The notes under the pieces: model-generated
The model's database searches: none
Told to the model about the DNA's origin: nothing
What the model saw: the letters and a program-made list of their open reading frames with translations, nothing else
Made by a program: the position numbers and the translations under genes
Assembly: GCF_027409185.1 (NCBI RefSeq)
Contig: NC_084463.1
Span: 72,587,852-72,651,851, forward strand
Direction of reading: 5' to 3'
DNA from: Cynocephalus volans
Taxonomy: Eukaryota > Chordata > Mammalia > Dermoptera > Cynocephalidae
DNA: 64,000 bases
In this document: one piece after another, positions 11,683-23,525 of the stretch
Position numbering within the stretch: the stretch's first letter is position 1
How the letters are laid out: every line of letters starts with the position of its first letter

Positions 11683-11761
11683 AATATATACAGCCACTAT
11701 CCTGAGCTATTTAAACTTTTTTTTGGTGGTAATCTGTATGTAAAATAGATTCTTTGGTATA

Positions 11762-12010
11762 CAGGCATACCTCGTTTTACTGCACTTTGCTTTATTGCAT
11801 TTCACAGATATTATTTTTTTTTAAAATTGAAGGTTTCTGGCAACCCTGCATCGAGCAAGTCTATTGGCGCCATTTTTCCAACAGCATGTGCTCACTTTGT
11901 GTCTCTGTGTATCATTTTGGTAATTCTCGCAATACTTCAGACTTTTTCATTATTATTATATCTGTTATGGTGATCTGTGATCACTGATCTTTGATGTTAT
12001 TGTAGTACAG
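11762..12010 (+). mobile_element. Tigger1-like DNA transposon, 5' fragment
   Basis: Starts at the terminal inverted repeat 'caggcatacctcgttttac' directly after a TA target dinucleotide. It continues with 'ggcaaccctgcatcgagcaag', 'ggcgccatttttccaacagc' and 'gtgatctgtgatcactgatc', the known 5' end of Tigger1 (TcMar-Tigger). The transposase gene and the 3' end are absent. Confidence 0.85.
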
Positions 12011-12039
12011 AAATGTACATCAAAGAGAATATGACCCCA

Positions 12040-12138
12040 GGGCTGGCCAGTTAGCTCAGTTGGTTAGAGCGTGGTGCTGATAACACCAAGGTCCATGGTT
12101 TGATCCCTGTACTGACCAACTGCAAAAACAAAACCAAA
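12040..12138 (+). repeat. CYN-type tRNA-Ile SINE
   Basis: Closest of all copies here to tRNA-Ile: 'ggctggccagttagctcag', 'ttggttagagcgtggtgctg', 'ataacaccaaggtcc', then a B-box-like segment and an A/C-rich tail. It is a monomeric SINE. Confidence 0.85.
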
Positions 12139-12374
12139 ATGAAACATAACCCTTATTCTGACTGTGCTTATAATTGAGACATGAACTTCAATGTGTGACC
12201 CCATGAGCGAGATTCTCTATAATTCCATCACTCATTTATTTAACCATGAAATACATTCGCTTGAATTGCAGTTTTTTGCTTTTCTTTTATCTCTTTCTGT
12301 TTTAATCTTACTATTTTCTTCTGCCCTACACTTCTCATTGCCTTTTTTTTTTTGTATTTTTAATATCTTCTGTG

Positions 12375-12925
12375 GTTTTATTTTATTTTTTTACAACAGC
12401 TGTAGTGAGATATAATCCACATACCATAACATTCACCCTTATAAAGCATATAATTCAGTGGCTTTTAATGCATTCATAGAGTTTGTGACCATTACCACTA
12501 TCTGATTACAGAATGTTTTCATAACCCCAGACACAAAACCATTAGCAGGCATTCCCTACTTCCCCCTCAATAGCCCCTGGCAACCACTAATCTATTTCTG
12601 CTTCCATGCCTTTGCATATTCTGAACATTTCATATAAATGGCATCATACAATGGCATCATGGCTGGCTTCTCTCACTTAGCGTAATGTTTTCAAGATTCA
12701 TCCATGTTGTAGCATGTATCAGAACTTCATTCTTTTTTATTGCTGAGTAATATTCCAATGTGCGGATATACCACATTTTATTTATCCATTCATCAGTTGA
12801 TGAACATTTGGGTTATTCCTTCTTTTTAACTATTATTAATAATGCTGCTATAAACATTTATGTACAAGATTTTGTGTGAATATATATTTTCTGTTCTCTT
12901 GGGTGTATTTCTAGAAGTGGTCTTA
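12375..12925 (-). repeat. Old L1M 3' region, minus strand
   Basis: 'acaacagctgtagtgagata', 'cctggcaaccactaatctat', 'tcaagattcatccatgttgt', 'attgctgagtaatattcc' and 'gttgatgaacatttgggtt' match reverse-complement L1M 3' UTR and ORF2 end. Confidence 0.75.
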
Positions 12926-12959
12926 TTTTTTCTTTCTTAACTTTTATATCTTTAATTCC

Positions 12960-13064
12960 TTTTTGGGGGGGGGGCGGTGTGGCTGGCTGGTACAGGGATC
13001 AGACCCCGGATCTTGGTGCTATCCACACCATGCTCTAACCAATAGCGCTAACCAGCCAGCCCCT
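12960..13064 (-). repeat. CYN-type SINE, minus strand
   Basis: Reverse complement of the tRNA-Ile-like head ('ggggctggctggttagcgct') with a G-rich tract at 12964-12975 replacing a normal tail. It interrupts L1M sequence. Confidence 0.75.
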
Positions 13065-13124
13065 CAGTTCTTTAACTCTGAGATGAAATGTTTTTACATT
13101 CTCATTTATATTTTTAGTTCTTTG

Positions 13125-14330
13125 ATGAATCACCTGTTTGTTTAATTGTGGTGTTTGTCTTTTACTAATTTCTAAAAACTCTTTATATATTCATACATGA
13201 TTGTCAAATTGTAATCTCATTGCTTTATTAAAAACATTTAAAATTGTTTTTTAACAATTATTCTGCCTATAAATTTTACCAAAGTTACACCTAGTAAAAT
13301 ACTTCAAGTCTTATGAAATAATTGGCAGTATACCTCTCCATTCCTTCTCCCCAGAGATAATAATTTTCAATATTTTTAGCTTTTTTTCTTTTGGTATTTA
13401 CCTCCAAATTTTTGAACAACATGCTTATATTGTCACTCAATGTTTATTTCACGTATGACGTATTAACCTCCTACTGTAAAGTATTTCTTTTACTATTCTC
13501 CACCCTTTTCCCCTACACTTCTCTTTGCCCCAGCCTAATAAAATACTTTATCAATATATTATAATTCTTGATAGGTTAAATTTAACATTTGCATTACTAT
13601 GACTATGTAAATATGATTTTTGCTGTTGTCATCTAGTATATTATAAATATTTATTATTTCTTTTGGCTATCATTAAAATTTATAATTTTCTGTTTGGTTT
13701 TCTATGGAATTTATTACAGATTCTTTCTCTTTCAGGGTGCAAAGATCTGAGTGGTGCATGCCTGTAGCTGCCATATCTATTGTTCCCCTACTGATTTGTA
13801 ATGTCTGCTTTGTCATAAATCATGTTTATTTGCATAGGTTTATTTTTGGGTTCTCTATATGATTCTATTGATTTTTGTATGTATCCCTTCGCCAATACCC
13901 TACTATCTTGATTACGAGAGCTTTCTACTGTCATGTTATTTGATAAGGCAAGCGCTCCACATTGTTCTTAAACAGTATATCTGGGCCGTTTTCATTTGTT
14001 TCCTCTTTCACATAATTTTTCAGATGGGCTTGTCAAGCTCCACAAACAGCCCTGTAGTGTTTTGATTGGAATTGCAGTGACTATTTAAGATCAAGGAGAA
14101 GAATGAACTTCTTTAAGATACTGAATCTTCAGATCCAAGGATGTGATATATACTTCCATTTACTTAAGTCTTTTTAAAATGTCTTTCAATATTTTATTTT
14201 TTTTCCAGAAAAGGCTTGCATATCTTCTTAAAGATTCACCATTGGTACCAAATGTTTGTCATTGTTGTAAATGGTTATCTTTTCTTTTAAAAGGTTACAT
14301 TTTTTTGTTTCTTGCTGTACAGGCATGGCT
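13125..14330 (-). repeat. Old L1M ORF2 pieces, minus strand
   Basis: 'actctttatatattcatac' (13180), 'tgattctattgatttttgta' (13860), 'cttgattacgagagctttc' (13907), 'gatgggcttgtcaagctcc' (14022) and 'ttttgattggaattgcagtg' (14061) follow the reverse-complement L1 ORF2 order. The intervening 13240-13770 is not clearly L1. Confidence 0.55.
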
Positions 14331-14639
14331 TTCAGAATTGTCCTACCTTGAGGCAAGGGGCCAGTCCTTCATACATACATCACCCAGGCACTGGATAAGG
14401 GCTGCCCTCAAAGATTGGGTGTGACCCTGTGTGAGGAGTCTCTTGGCCTGAGGGAAATGCCTGCAGAGTGACTCAGTTGAGAGCCCTCAGCTGCCAACAT
14501 TCCCAATAGCTGGGCAAAGACTCCTTAGTCCTGAAGAGGGAATCTCAATAGCATGCATCTCAGCAACCACCGAAATGCCTTTTAATAGGTTAAAGTTCTC
14601 TTTTATTCTTAGATTTAAAGTTAAATGCTCCTGCTTTGG

Positions 14640-14702
14640 TTAAAAAAAAAGGGGGGGGGGTTGCCCAGCTGTATGGTATGGGGTTTGGATCTGGGGTCGG
14701 TT
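14640..14702 (-). repeat. Possible decayed CYN SINE 3' end
   Basis: A-run, G-run, then 'gcccagctgtatggtatgggg' loosely resembles the reverse complement of a CYN 3' end such as the one at 12977. Weak. Confidence 0.25.
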
Positions 14703-15119
14703 TCTCTGATGTTCAACTAATCCTGTTTCAGCTTTACCTTTACCCCCAGTTTTCAGAACTACTTGATGTCTTTCAAATCTGAGCCTTTCTGTGCAGGGCA
14801 GGATGGCTTGCTTTAGATTCTTCCCCCACTGCCAGCGTAGGTTTTGGCTTTCTCTGGTTGTCTAAATGTTACCACTTGACCACCTACCTGCTTTCTAAGC
14901 TTCGAAATTTTGGTGCTGTCTTCCCTTTCTGTCCTTGTATTCTCTTTTTTAATCCTTAATTATCACTTAAGTGGGGTTACAGGAAGGAGAAGAGGTAAAA
15001 GCATGTTTTCAATTGTTCTCTTTGCCTGGAAGCTCTCCTTAGTACTCTTTGATTTGGAAATTTATGAGGTAAAGGTAAAGCAGGCTGAGTTTGAAATATG
15101 CTGTTTCTAATGTCTGAAA

Positions 15120-15445
15120 TTACTTCCTCTTCCATTTTTGATTGTCCAACCCATCCTTCACGTCTCAGTTTAGTAAGTCACATTTTCCGGGAAACCTGCT
15201 TTTTCATGGTCCAAGTCTGGATTAGATGTCCCTTCTATATGATCTCATTATATGTGTTTACTCCTATTGTGATATTTATCACATTTTGCTGTAATTGCCT
15301 GTCTACCAGCCTTTAACATCTCACAGGCTAGAAATTTCTTGATTAGTGGGACTGTATTTGATCTCTATTGGAGTCTCCAGTCCCAAGCACAAAGATCATT
15401 TAGGAGGTACTCACTAAGGTTAAATAGAGTGAATACGTAAATAAA
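15120..15445 (+). repeat. L2 LINE 3' fragment
   Basis: 'cacattttccgggaaacctgc', 'tgtaattgcctgtctacc', 'gggactgtatttgatctc' and 'aggaggtactcactaagg' follow the L2 3' end, highly diverged. Confidence 0.5.
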
Positions 15446-17213
15446 TCACATAGTTTTGAATTTTTCCAATGAATGCAATATTTTATAAAACTCTCATTTT
15501 TCTGTAAAGATGTTTTTCTTTTCTTTCTTTGCTTGGCTGTAGAAACCAAAAAGACAAAACAGTAGTTTTATTTCTATGGACATTAAAAGCATAGATGTTA
15601 ATGTTTTAACCACTGCCACTTAAAAAGTACTTGGCCTTGTACTGGCCAGCCACACACACACATAAAAAGTATTTGGATTTCATCTTTAACATTAGGAGTT
15701 TGGAATAGATGATGTGTAAACTGTTTCCTTTATATTCATTGAAATTGTTGGAAAGTTTACTACTTAAACTTTAAAAAAATATATATATCTAGGCATTGTA
15801 AAACTCTTTAGAAGAAAGGCAACTCCTACATATGCAATAAAATATGAGGGTAAAATGTTAAAAATGAAAAAAGATTTTAAAAAATATTTTAGCAGTTTCA
15901 TAAATATTGTTTAGGTCAAAATCCAAATTTTAGGAAATAAAAACAATAATGATAATTAAGGCAACCTTTTAATATTATATTTTTCGTATATCTAGTTTGC
16001 CATTTTGTAGTACAATACTATAACTGTGCTTTCATACTTTGTTGTCAAAAGTGCCATCCAGTGGAACCAAGGTCAGACTGATGCAACCCTTCCAAGGGAA
16101 TGTTCTTGGAGAGTTTGTTTTCACTGATGTTTATATATGAGAGGAAATAAAGCAAATTCATGCTTAGCTACTCATCTTTTGATTCTGAAAGTCTAAGAGC
16201 CTCTTTCAGGAATATTTGTGGATGAGGATACCTTGGAAGATGCTTTTGTGACAAGCAAACTCATCCTCCAGTATGGAAGCTCTGTTGTAGGGTCTGTAAT
16301 TCATTCATAAGAAATCTGAAGAGCCGACTTTGAGGGGTACTCTTTCTTCTCTCATGTGTACACTTATTTCAAAGGAGACAATCTCACTTGTTGTTAATTA
16401 TTTTGGACTTCTCTAATTAAGGAAGTTATACATATGCAATATAGATAGTATGAAAGATATAAAAAAAATTATTATTAAGAAAAAATTAGAATCACCTGAA
16501 CTCCTACTACCAAGAAACTACCACTGCTGATATTCTGTTGCATTAATTTCCTGGCTTTTCTTTCTTGATGTTTGTTTGTTTCCTCCCATACTTGAGACAC
16601 CGTAAGTATAGCCTTATATCCCTCTTTTTCCACTTAGCAATGAGTCATTGCTTATTTCCCTATTTCACTAAATATTCTTCAAAAATATGATTTTAATGGT
16701 TGCATCACAGTCGTCATGTGTATGTACCATAATTTAACAATTTTTCTATTGTCATGTAGAGTGTTTTATTAATTTTTTTCCTGAGTCAGTAAGCTTTATT
16801 ACATATTTTTATTATGTTTTGTTATGCCTGAGGAAATTCAGTCTTTAACTCTGAAAAATAAAAGTAAATAGAAGTTTGTAGTAGACTTGTTTGAGATAAT
16901 ACATATGAAATGTATATAAGTTAGAAAAGGTGATATATTTGCTAGGTCTAATTATTAGTATTAGTACATGGGGAATCTTATTTATTATTATTTTTATTAC
17001 TATTTGTTTTATTAAGCTTAACCAATTTACTATTTGTGAGAAAGTTAGATCATATCTGCTTTTAGAATGAATTAAATCATGAACCATAGTCTACATGATA
17101 GTTATAACGATGCATTAAAATAAAGCAAGTGTTGTCAGAGACCACTGATTGTCAAACTGGGTGGCAAGCTGTTAGTGGGTGATGATATCTTTGCTTGTAA
17201 CCAGCATTATTTA
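15446..17213. other. No clear feature; possible ancient LINE at about 16480-16770
   Basis: 'ccctatttcactaaatattcttc' and 'tgtaccataatttaacaat' recall an ancient interspersed repeat, but I cannot assign it. A short 'ggccagccacacacacac' at 15643 may be a SINE scrap. No coding signal. Confidence 0.3.
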
Positions 17214-17225
17214 AAAAATAAAATG
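17214..17225 (+). repeat. Target-site duplication (left) of U2 pseudogene
   Basis: 'aaaaataaaatg' is repeated exactly at 17261-17272. The upstream context 'tt/aaaa' fits the L1 endonuclease cleavage preference. Confidence 0.8.
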
Positions 17226-17260
17226 TATCGCTTCTTGGCCTTTTGGCTAAGATCAAGTGT
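17226..17260 (+). pseudogene. U2 snRNA retropseudogene, first about 34 nt only
   Basis: 'cgcttcttggccttttggct' followed by 'aagatcaagtgt' is the 5' end of U2 snRNA with one C-to-T change. The copy stops after about nucleotide 34 and has no poly(A) of its own. The exact 12-bp duplication on both sides shows L1-type integration. It lacks the branch-recognition region, Sm site and promoter, so it cannot be functional. Confidence 0.88.
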
Positions 17261-17272
17261 AAAAATAAAATG
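17261..17272 (+). repeat. Target-site duplication (right) of U2 pseudogene
   Basis: Exact copy of 17214-17225. Confidence 0.8.
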
Positions 17273-17519
17273 CAATGGAACAGAAAAAAAATCAGAGTTC
17301 ATCCCTTAGTTAAGATTGTTATTAAAAGAATGAAAGCTACTGGCTTCGCCTGTGATGGAAAAGTTTATTGTTTTGTAACCACTAGAGGGCAGTACATTAC
17401 ACTAGTTTTTAAAAAATCTCAGACAAATAATAGTTTAATACTTGTTCAGGTTGACCTAGTTTTACAACTGATCATGGTAGATATAAACATTTAAGATTGT
17501 TGGACTGTTAATTTACTGG

Positions 17520-17610
17520 TAGTTGAGGACCTGTTATGTGGTACACACTGATGTAGGGATACATCGATGAAGAAGACATGTTCTGTAATTTCATAAGAAG
17601 ACAACTGTGA
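17520..17610 (-). repeat. L2 fragment, minus strand
   Basis: 'gttgaggacctgttatgtgg' and 'gatgtagggatacatcgatgaa' fit the reverse complement of the L2 3' end. Confidence 0.45.
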
Positions 17611-17654
17611 TAATACAAAGGCAGTTATCCATGTTGTTTCTGCTTATGTTTGCC

Positions 17655-18045
17655 TTTCCAGCCTCATATCCTGCCACTCCCCAACTTGCAACCTGAGCTG
17701 CAATCACACTGAGCTACTTGCAGTTACCTTGCACCTAATATTCTCTTTTCCTGGAATATCACTTGTGTCCCTCTCTGCCTGGTGAGCCACAACTTATACA
17801 AATACCTCAAGCCCCAATATTCCGACTTTCCCAGATGGAGGTATGTACAAGTATGTGATTTCTTCACTCCCCTCCTTTGGGGGTGAGTTCAGCCCTGTTA
17901 CAGTTGATTACTTATATCTTTTTTCCTCAGGAAGCTGAACTACTGGAGGCAGAGGATGTGCTATTCATTTTTGTTTCTCTAGCTGTGGTACATTGCCTGG
18001 CACATAGATGGTGTTTAACATATACATCTAGTAAATGAACAAATA
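17655..18045 (+). repeat. L2 LINE 3' fragment
   Basis: 'tattctcttttcctggaatat', 'ctggaggcagaggatgtgc' and 'acattgcctggcacatagatgg' fit the L2 3' end in order. Confidence 0.55.
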
Positions 18046-18724
18046 AAAGTGCTATGAGCAGATGCTGTAACGAGATAATTTCCTATATAAGCTCTCCAGT
18101 GATTCTTCTGCCCTCTCATTTGGTATATACCACTAAAAAGCAGCTATCCAACCTCCAAAGTAAAGATTATTTTGACTTGCTGATAGTAAGGGAGAGTTAG
18201 GCTTTGCTAAATATATAAGGGAAAGAGAATTTTGGAGGATAATTTAGGTTTCCCTGATATTTCCCCCATGACACCTTAGATGATGATATTCACTTTGCAA
18301 ATACAAAAGCTATGACTAAATAACCCTTATTCTTCTATCTCTTCCTTACACCAGCAATAAGTAGGCCAGGTAGGTAAAGCAGTTTTGTTTGCCATTTGTC
18401 TAGTAGGTCATGTCCCTGATACCTTTAGTATTAAAAAGAGAAGGTGCCCAGTACATTCCACTCGTGGTCTACAAAAGCTTAAAGGACTTAGAGTCAAGTT
18501 TCAACACGTCCTAAGTACTTATGCAGCAAATTAAACAATTCTCCATCAAGTGGTATATGTATTTGTCTATAAAAGTTTTGTCATAAGTTCACCTTAGTCA
18601 TGTTTGTAAAATGCTTTTAAAAAATATTTTTAGCTTGTTCTAAATCTTGTAAAGATGCCCATACCCATAATCATCTACAAAATTCTGCTCTGTAGAGAGA
18701 TTTAGTTGTACATTTTATGGCTTA

Positions 18725-18955
18725 AGTCAGCTCTAAAGTCAGACAGACTTTGGTTTGATTCCTGGATATGTCTTTTCTTAGCTTTGTGACCTTGGGCACA
18801 TTACTCAACCTTGTGACACCTCAGTTTCCTCATTTGATATATAGACACAATGATAATACTTACCTCACTGGGTTGCTAGAGGAATTAGACGAGATCCTGT
18901 ATATAAAGAGCTTTGCACAGACTTGGCATATCATAAATTTTCAATAAATATTTGT
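18725..18955 (+). repeat. MIR SINE, near full length
   Basis: 'agctttgtgaccttgggcac', 'cacctcagtttcctcatttg' and 'tacctcactgggttgctagag', ending 'ttttcaataaatatttg', is a clear MIR. Confidence 0.85.
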
Positions 18956-19017
18956 TGTTACAGGATAAAGGTCTTTATTGTAAAATAAAATCTTTTTTTT
19001 CCCCTTGGCACGTGATC

Positions 19018-19406
19018 TTATTTTTCTTTCAAACAGCCAGAACTTAATGGATTTTTCCCCCTACTATGGCAATAGAGACGAGTATTTTTGTCTTTTTGAT
19101 AAGACACATACCAGAAGCAAATGAGGGCTTGTGACCATAAGAATCTTGGCCGTGAAGCTTCCCCTGTGGACTGCTGCAGCCCAGGCAGGACTCTCCGGGC
19201 CTGAAAAGGTGTCTCACAGTGTTTCCCCATACACAGAGTTCTAACCTTTGCTGCTGCTGCAGATGCAGTAGGAAATAACTGCTCATTATCAAGCACCTTG
19301 ATTGAAACTCTTTTACTACTTTGATGAGAGTGAGATTTCTCTTCTTCAGTGTCACTGATATTGGGCTTGGAATGTGGCTTTGAAACAGACCATCTAAATT
19401 ATTAAT
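19018..19406 (-). other. Unassigned exon-like open stretch
   Basis: Reading right to left, a frame runs through an acidic/serine-rich segment (…SDTEEEKSHSHQSSKR…) and an alanine run, then reaches AAG|GTTAGA, a possible splice donor at about 19243. Upstream, AG dinucleotides occur at 19395-19420, but pyrimidine tracts are poor. A second, shifted frame is also open for 103 codons, which weakens the case. I do not recognise the protein. It lies downstream of CEP126 and is more likely a decayed pseudogene or chance frame than a live exon. Confidence 0.2.
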
Positions 19407-19602
19407 TCCTGTGCAAGAACATTATTCTACCTAATCCATATCAAATGGCATATGTATGTAAATCTTAATACATTTTTAAACAGATTATTAGATGTTTGTT
19501 TTGATGTTTTATGTAATAACAGTCATTTGTTCTGAACCCAAAATTGGGACATGTGAAACAACAAAAGATTTTAAACATTTTTAGAACTTTAAAAAATTGA
19601 AC

Positions 19603-19998
19603 TTTTTTTCCTTTTGATTCTTTTTATTACTCAATAAAGCTTCATTTTAAAATTTAGCTTTCTGACTCTGTGCTTGTGCTTGCAACACTTTCCCAACAAT
19701 TTGCTGCTCCTCAATAAGTAAAGCACGCTTGATTCTGTCATGGACACATTTAGAACACATGGAACCACCACAGGCCTTTCCGACATGTTTTCTCATTTTA
19801 ATCAACCTCATATGAACTTTAGGTCTCAGCACAAACGCCTGGGCACATGCCACATGCAGATTCTGGTGCTTCCCCAACTTTCTTGGTTTAAACATAAACG
19901 ATTCTATTACCAGTGGTTCAGGACAGCTAGTTTTGTTAGAGGCTGTTTTGTAGGAAAGCCTTTGACAGTATGTCCAACGCTGGACCATTCTTAGTGCC
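19603..19998 (-). pseudogene. RPL34P: RPL34 processed pseudogene
   Basis: The minus strand from 19988 encodes a 113-residue frame that is clearly ribosomal protein L34. It starts MVQRWTYCQRLSYKTASNKT and includes GGSMCSKCV and the ending KAQAQ-type lysine/glutamine tail. The real protein is 117 residues. The middle has lost residues and is frame-disturbed and then restored. A key cysteine motif is partly altered, and the stop is mutated so that translation gains one phenylalanine. The 3' UTR with its polyadenylation signal (AATAAA-like 'gtaataaaaag' in reverse) and an A-rich end are present, and there are no introns. This is an L1-mobilised copy of an mRNA, not a functional ribosomal protein gene. 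Confidence 0.92.
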
Positions 19999-20024
19999 TT
20001 CTAGATGCTGTCCTTGGAATAAAA

Positions 20025-21260
20025 TTTTAACTTTTTATTTTGAAATAATTTCTGACTTACAGAAAAGTTGCCATAATGATACAGAGTTCCTGTATATTCA
20101 TTACCCAGCTTTCCCTAATGTTAACATCTTACATAATTATGGTTCAGTTATCAAAATTAAGAAATGTACGTTTGTATAATACTATTAACTAACTATATAC
20201 TTTATTAGCATTTCACCAGTTTTTTCCCACTAATGTCCTTATTCTGTTTCAGTGTCCAGTCCAAGATGTTGTGTTACATTTTGTTGTCACGTTCTTTATT
20301 CTCCTCTGATCTGTGACAGTCTTTGTCTTTTCTTTTATAACCTTGACACTTTTGGAATGTTCCCCAATTTGAGTTTGTGTGATGTTTTTCTCTGATTAAA
20401 CTGAGGTTATGAAGTTTTGGGGAAAATACCAGAGGTGATGTAACCTTCTTGGTGCATTATATCAGGAAGTACAACATGATAATGATATGTCTTCTTATTG
20501 GTAATTTTAACCTTGATCACTTCGTTCAGATGTTATCTGCCTGGCTTCTGTAGTATAAAATTACTTTTTTTTCCTTTTGTAATTAATACATATTTTTGTG
20601 GGAGATACTTTGAGGCTATGTAAATATCCTGTTTCTCCTTAAACTTTCTAACTAATGTTATCATTCATTTATGGATCTTGCTTGCAATAATTAATTCTGT
20701 GGTTTTATAATGGTGATTTTTATATTGCCTTCATTTCTTCTACATTTATTCATGGGAATTCTTCTGTAAAGAAGAGTTATTTCTTCTTCCCCATCTATTT
20801 ATTCAATCATTTATTTTCATCAATGTGGACTCATGTATATTTGTTTTATTCTTAGGGTTATAATCTGATATTCTCATTATTTATTTTGTTGCTCAAATTC
20901 TTCCAAAGTTGTCCATTGGAAGTTCTTTTGTTGGCTTCTGTGTCCTTTTGGAATGTCCCCATTTTAATTTATTTTTTATTTAGTATGTGCTTACTCTAGA
21001 CTTATCTTATATTTTCCCTGCCCCAGCCCTGGAATCAATCACTTCTCTAAAAGTTCCTTTTATTAGAGAATGGTATATAGAAACCAAGATCTGGGTGCCA
21101 GATCTTCTCAGTACACAGAGCTAAGAAATATGTATATATGTACGAACCCATGTATACACACATGACTATATTTCTGTATCCATCTATCTGTATCTATATT
21201 TAAAAAAAGCATGAATTCATGATGATACCACCAACTTCATTTCAGAACCATAGGTTTTAT
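20025..21260 (-). repeat. Old L1M 3' UTR, minus strand, long
   Basis: About 1.2 kb follows the ancient L1M (L1ME-like) 3' UTR in reverse. Landmarks are 'ttctgacttacagaaaagttgcc', 'cattacccagctttccctaatg', 'gacttatcttatattttccctgccccag', 'agaaaccaagatctgggtgcc' and 'aactaaatatg'-type AT repeats. Non-coding. Confidence 0.8.
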
Positions 21261-21274
21261 TCTAGCAGTCCCCC

Positions 21275-21500
21275 TTTCTGGGAAAGGCAAAACTACAGCA
21301 AAACTACAGAAAACAAAAACCAGATCAGTTGTTCAGGACTGTGTGTAGAAATTTTTGGCACGATAGAGCTGTTCTGTATGGTACAGTAGTGATGGATACA
21401 CAGCTCTATGCATTTGTCAACACCAAAGAATTGTTTTCACAAAGAGGTAATTTTACTGTATGCAAATAAAAAATATCAACCAGGATGTTGGAGGAATAGT
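21275..21500 (+). repeat. Old L1M 3' UTR, plus strand
   Basis: 'gatcagttgttcaggactg', 'gagctgttctgtatggtac', 'agtagtgatggatacac' and 'gcatttgtcaacacc' match the direct-strand L1M 3' end. It lies tail to tail with the preceding minus-strand L1M. Confidence 0.65.
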
Positions 21501-23420
21501 ATGCGAAATGCAGGTTGTGACAAATGAAATCTACCTGTATTAGACTTAGTGACAAAAAACACACTGAAGGAGGTGGGGAAGAAAGGAGCTGACCTTTTAA
21601 CTTTGGAAAACAGTGTATTGACTGCATCACTAAGACTAGAGATGAAAAGGATGAAATACAACATATAGGTATGTGGCTTAGCAATTCTGAAACTACTTTT
21701 CATGCCAATTAGAGATAAAGAAATTAGTGCATGTATTGCAGCTAATGAAAGCCAGTTTTCTCAATGTCAAAGAAGATACAAATAAACATTTTTGGAATTT
21801 TTATGTAAAAAATTTACAGAGATATGAAAACTAAATCATATTTAGTTACATATTTAATGAATTCTTTTTATTAAAAGGGATAAAATTATATGAAATTGAC
21901 AAAATCTGGAACATGTAATAATCTATCAAAATAGGGGCCGTGGTGAGACTTTCCCTTTATCCCCTGAAGGTTAGCTAAAAATAAACTGAGAAACACAGAT
22001 TAATAGGAAAAAGAGGCACAACAAATGTTATTTAATGTACATAGCAGGGGAGGAACTGCAGCATGATTGTCCAATTAACCCAATGGGATGCAGATGCATA
22101 TATACCCCTCTTCATAGGGAAAGGGGAGATGGGGGGTATAGGAGTAAATGATTTTTAGGGGGACCCAGTTGGCTTGGAGAACATACAATGGCCTGGGACA
22201 AAGTGTGATGGGCCCACAGAGCAGGCAATGACTGATAAACAATTCTCTTTGAGAAGACAGTGGTCTGTGATGACAGTCTGTCCAGTGTGTTGACAGACTT
22301 CAGTCTTTCTTCCTGTGATATGAGTTAATTAATGAAAACTCAGGGAAAGAACTAGAGATACTAATTGTTTTCTTCTCTGGCAGGTGCAGGCTTCAGACAG
22401 ATAAGGGAACAGCTTTATCCTGTGCTTTGCAGAGTGACAGAGGATTGAGAGACAGGAGGGAGTAGGGTGGGAGGGGTGGGGAATATGGTGGGTGGTGGGT
22501 GGGAGAAAGCCAGAGAAACCTTGAGGCTGCTTCTTTATTCCAGTATGTCAAAGCACCATAGTTTGGGGTAACCTGCTCTGAGCCCCAACACATACATGTA
22601 GGTGTGTGTACATTTATTTATACATGTATTGTACAGTACAGTTTTCACTAAAACCTTCAACATTTATAGGAACACAGGCCTGCCATTCTGGTGCATTTTA
22701 TTGCCAACATGGATTTAAAATAAGGTCACAGTAATCCTTCCTGATGCCAATTTTAGAAATGAAGGCAGTCTAAATTTCTCTTACCAGTTATTAGAAGCTC
22801 TGTCTCTCACAAATGTGCCTACATTTTTCTTTCAATTATTTGATATATTCTTCCCAAGAGATTACGATCTCTTGTAATAACTTTCATAAGTTTATTCCCT
22901 GAGGAAAGTGATGCTTTCTTTTATTTCCTCTAAATTTGCCTCTTCGAATTTGAAAGGGGACTCTTTTTTCTGAGAACTTGAAGATTCAGTGTATAAGGCC
23001 ATTTTTTTATGTTGTTAAAAAATGCTATATATTTTTTAAATTACATTCTCACTTAGTTTTTACTTTTGTAGCATGCAAAATGCTATTCTCTTCCAAATTA
23101 ATTCACAAAGAATGTCTACTCTTCGTCTTTTCACTTTTGTCACTTTTAATAAACCCACTCTAGATCTACTAACATCCTGACATGCCTTTCTGAAAGAGTT
23201 ATGGCCAGTATCGCACAAGAATTCTGGTCATAACATAGTATCATAAAAGCACACTGTCATAATGTACAAGTACTAGAAAAATGCAAATCTTATGGTGTTT
23301 TACCAGCTTACTTGTTAGGCTTTTTGTGGCCTATCCTGACTTTGGATTTTAACTATTTTCAACTATCCTTTGTTTGTAGAGGCATTCTTTGGTGCACAAG
23401 CAAAGAATATTAAAGTTGGA
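21501..23420. other. Mostly unclassified; possible ERV-type LTR at 21935-22400
   Basis: 'ggtgagactttccctttatcc' through 'cagataagggaacagctttatcc' has the look of a decayed retroviral LTR read in reverse, but I cannot name it. The remainder has no signature. Confidence 0.3.
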
Positions 23421-23427
23421 AATTATT

Positions 23428-23525
23428 ATTATTATTATTTTTTATGGCTGGCTGGTATGGGGATCCAAAACCTTGACCTTGGTGTTATAACATCATGCTC
23501 TAACCAACTGAGCTAACCAGCCAGA
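23428..23525 (-). repeat. CYN-type SINE, minus strand
   Basis: Reverse complement gives 'gtctggctggttagctcag', 'ttggttagagcatgatg' and 'ttataacaccaaggtcaagg'. The tail is an (ATT)n-rich run at 23420-23442. Confidence 0.8.

Noticed and set aside
12040-12121. Possible tRNA-Ile gene
   Set aside because: Strongly tRNA-like, but the acceptor stem does not close, the tail is A-rich, and several similar copies exist in the window with poly(A). It is a SINE head.
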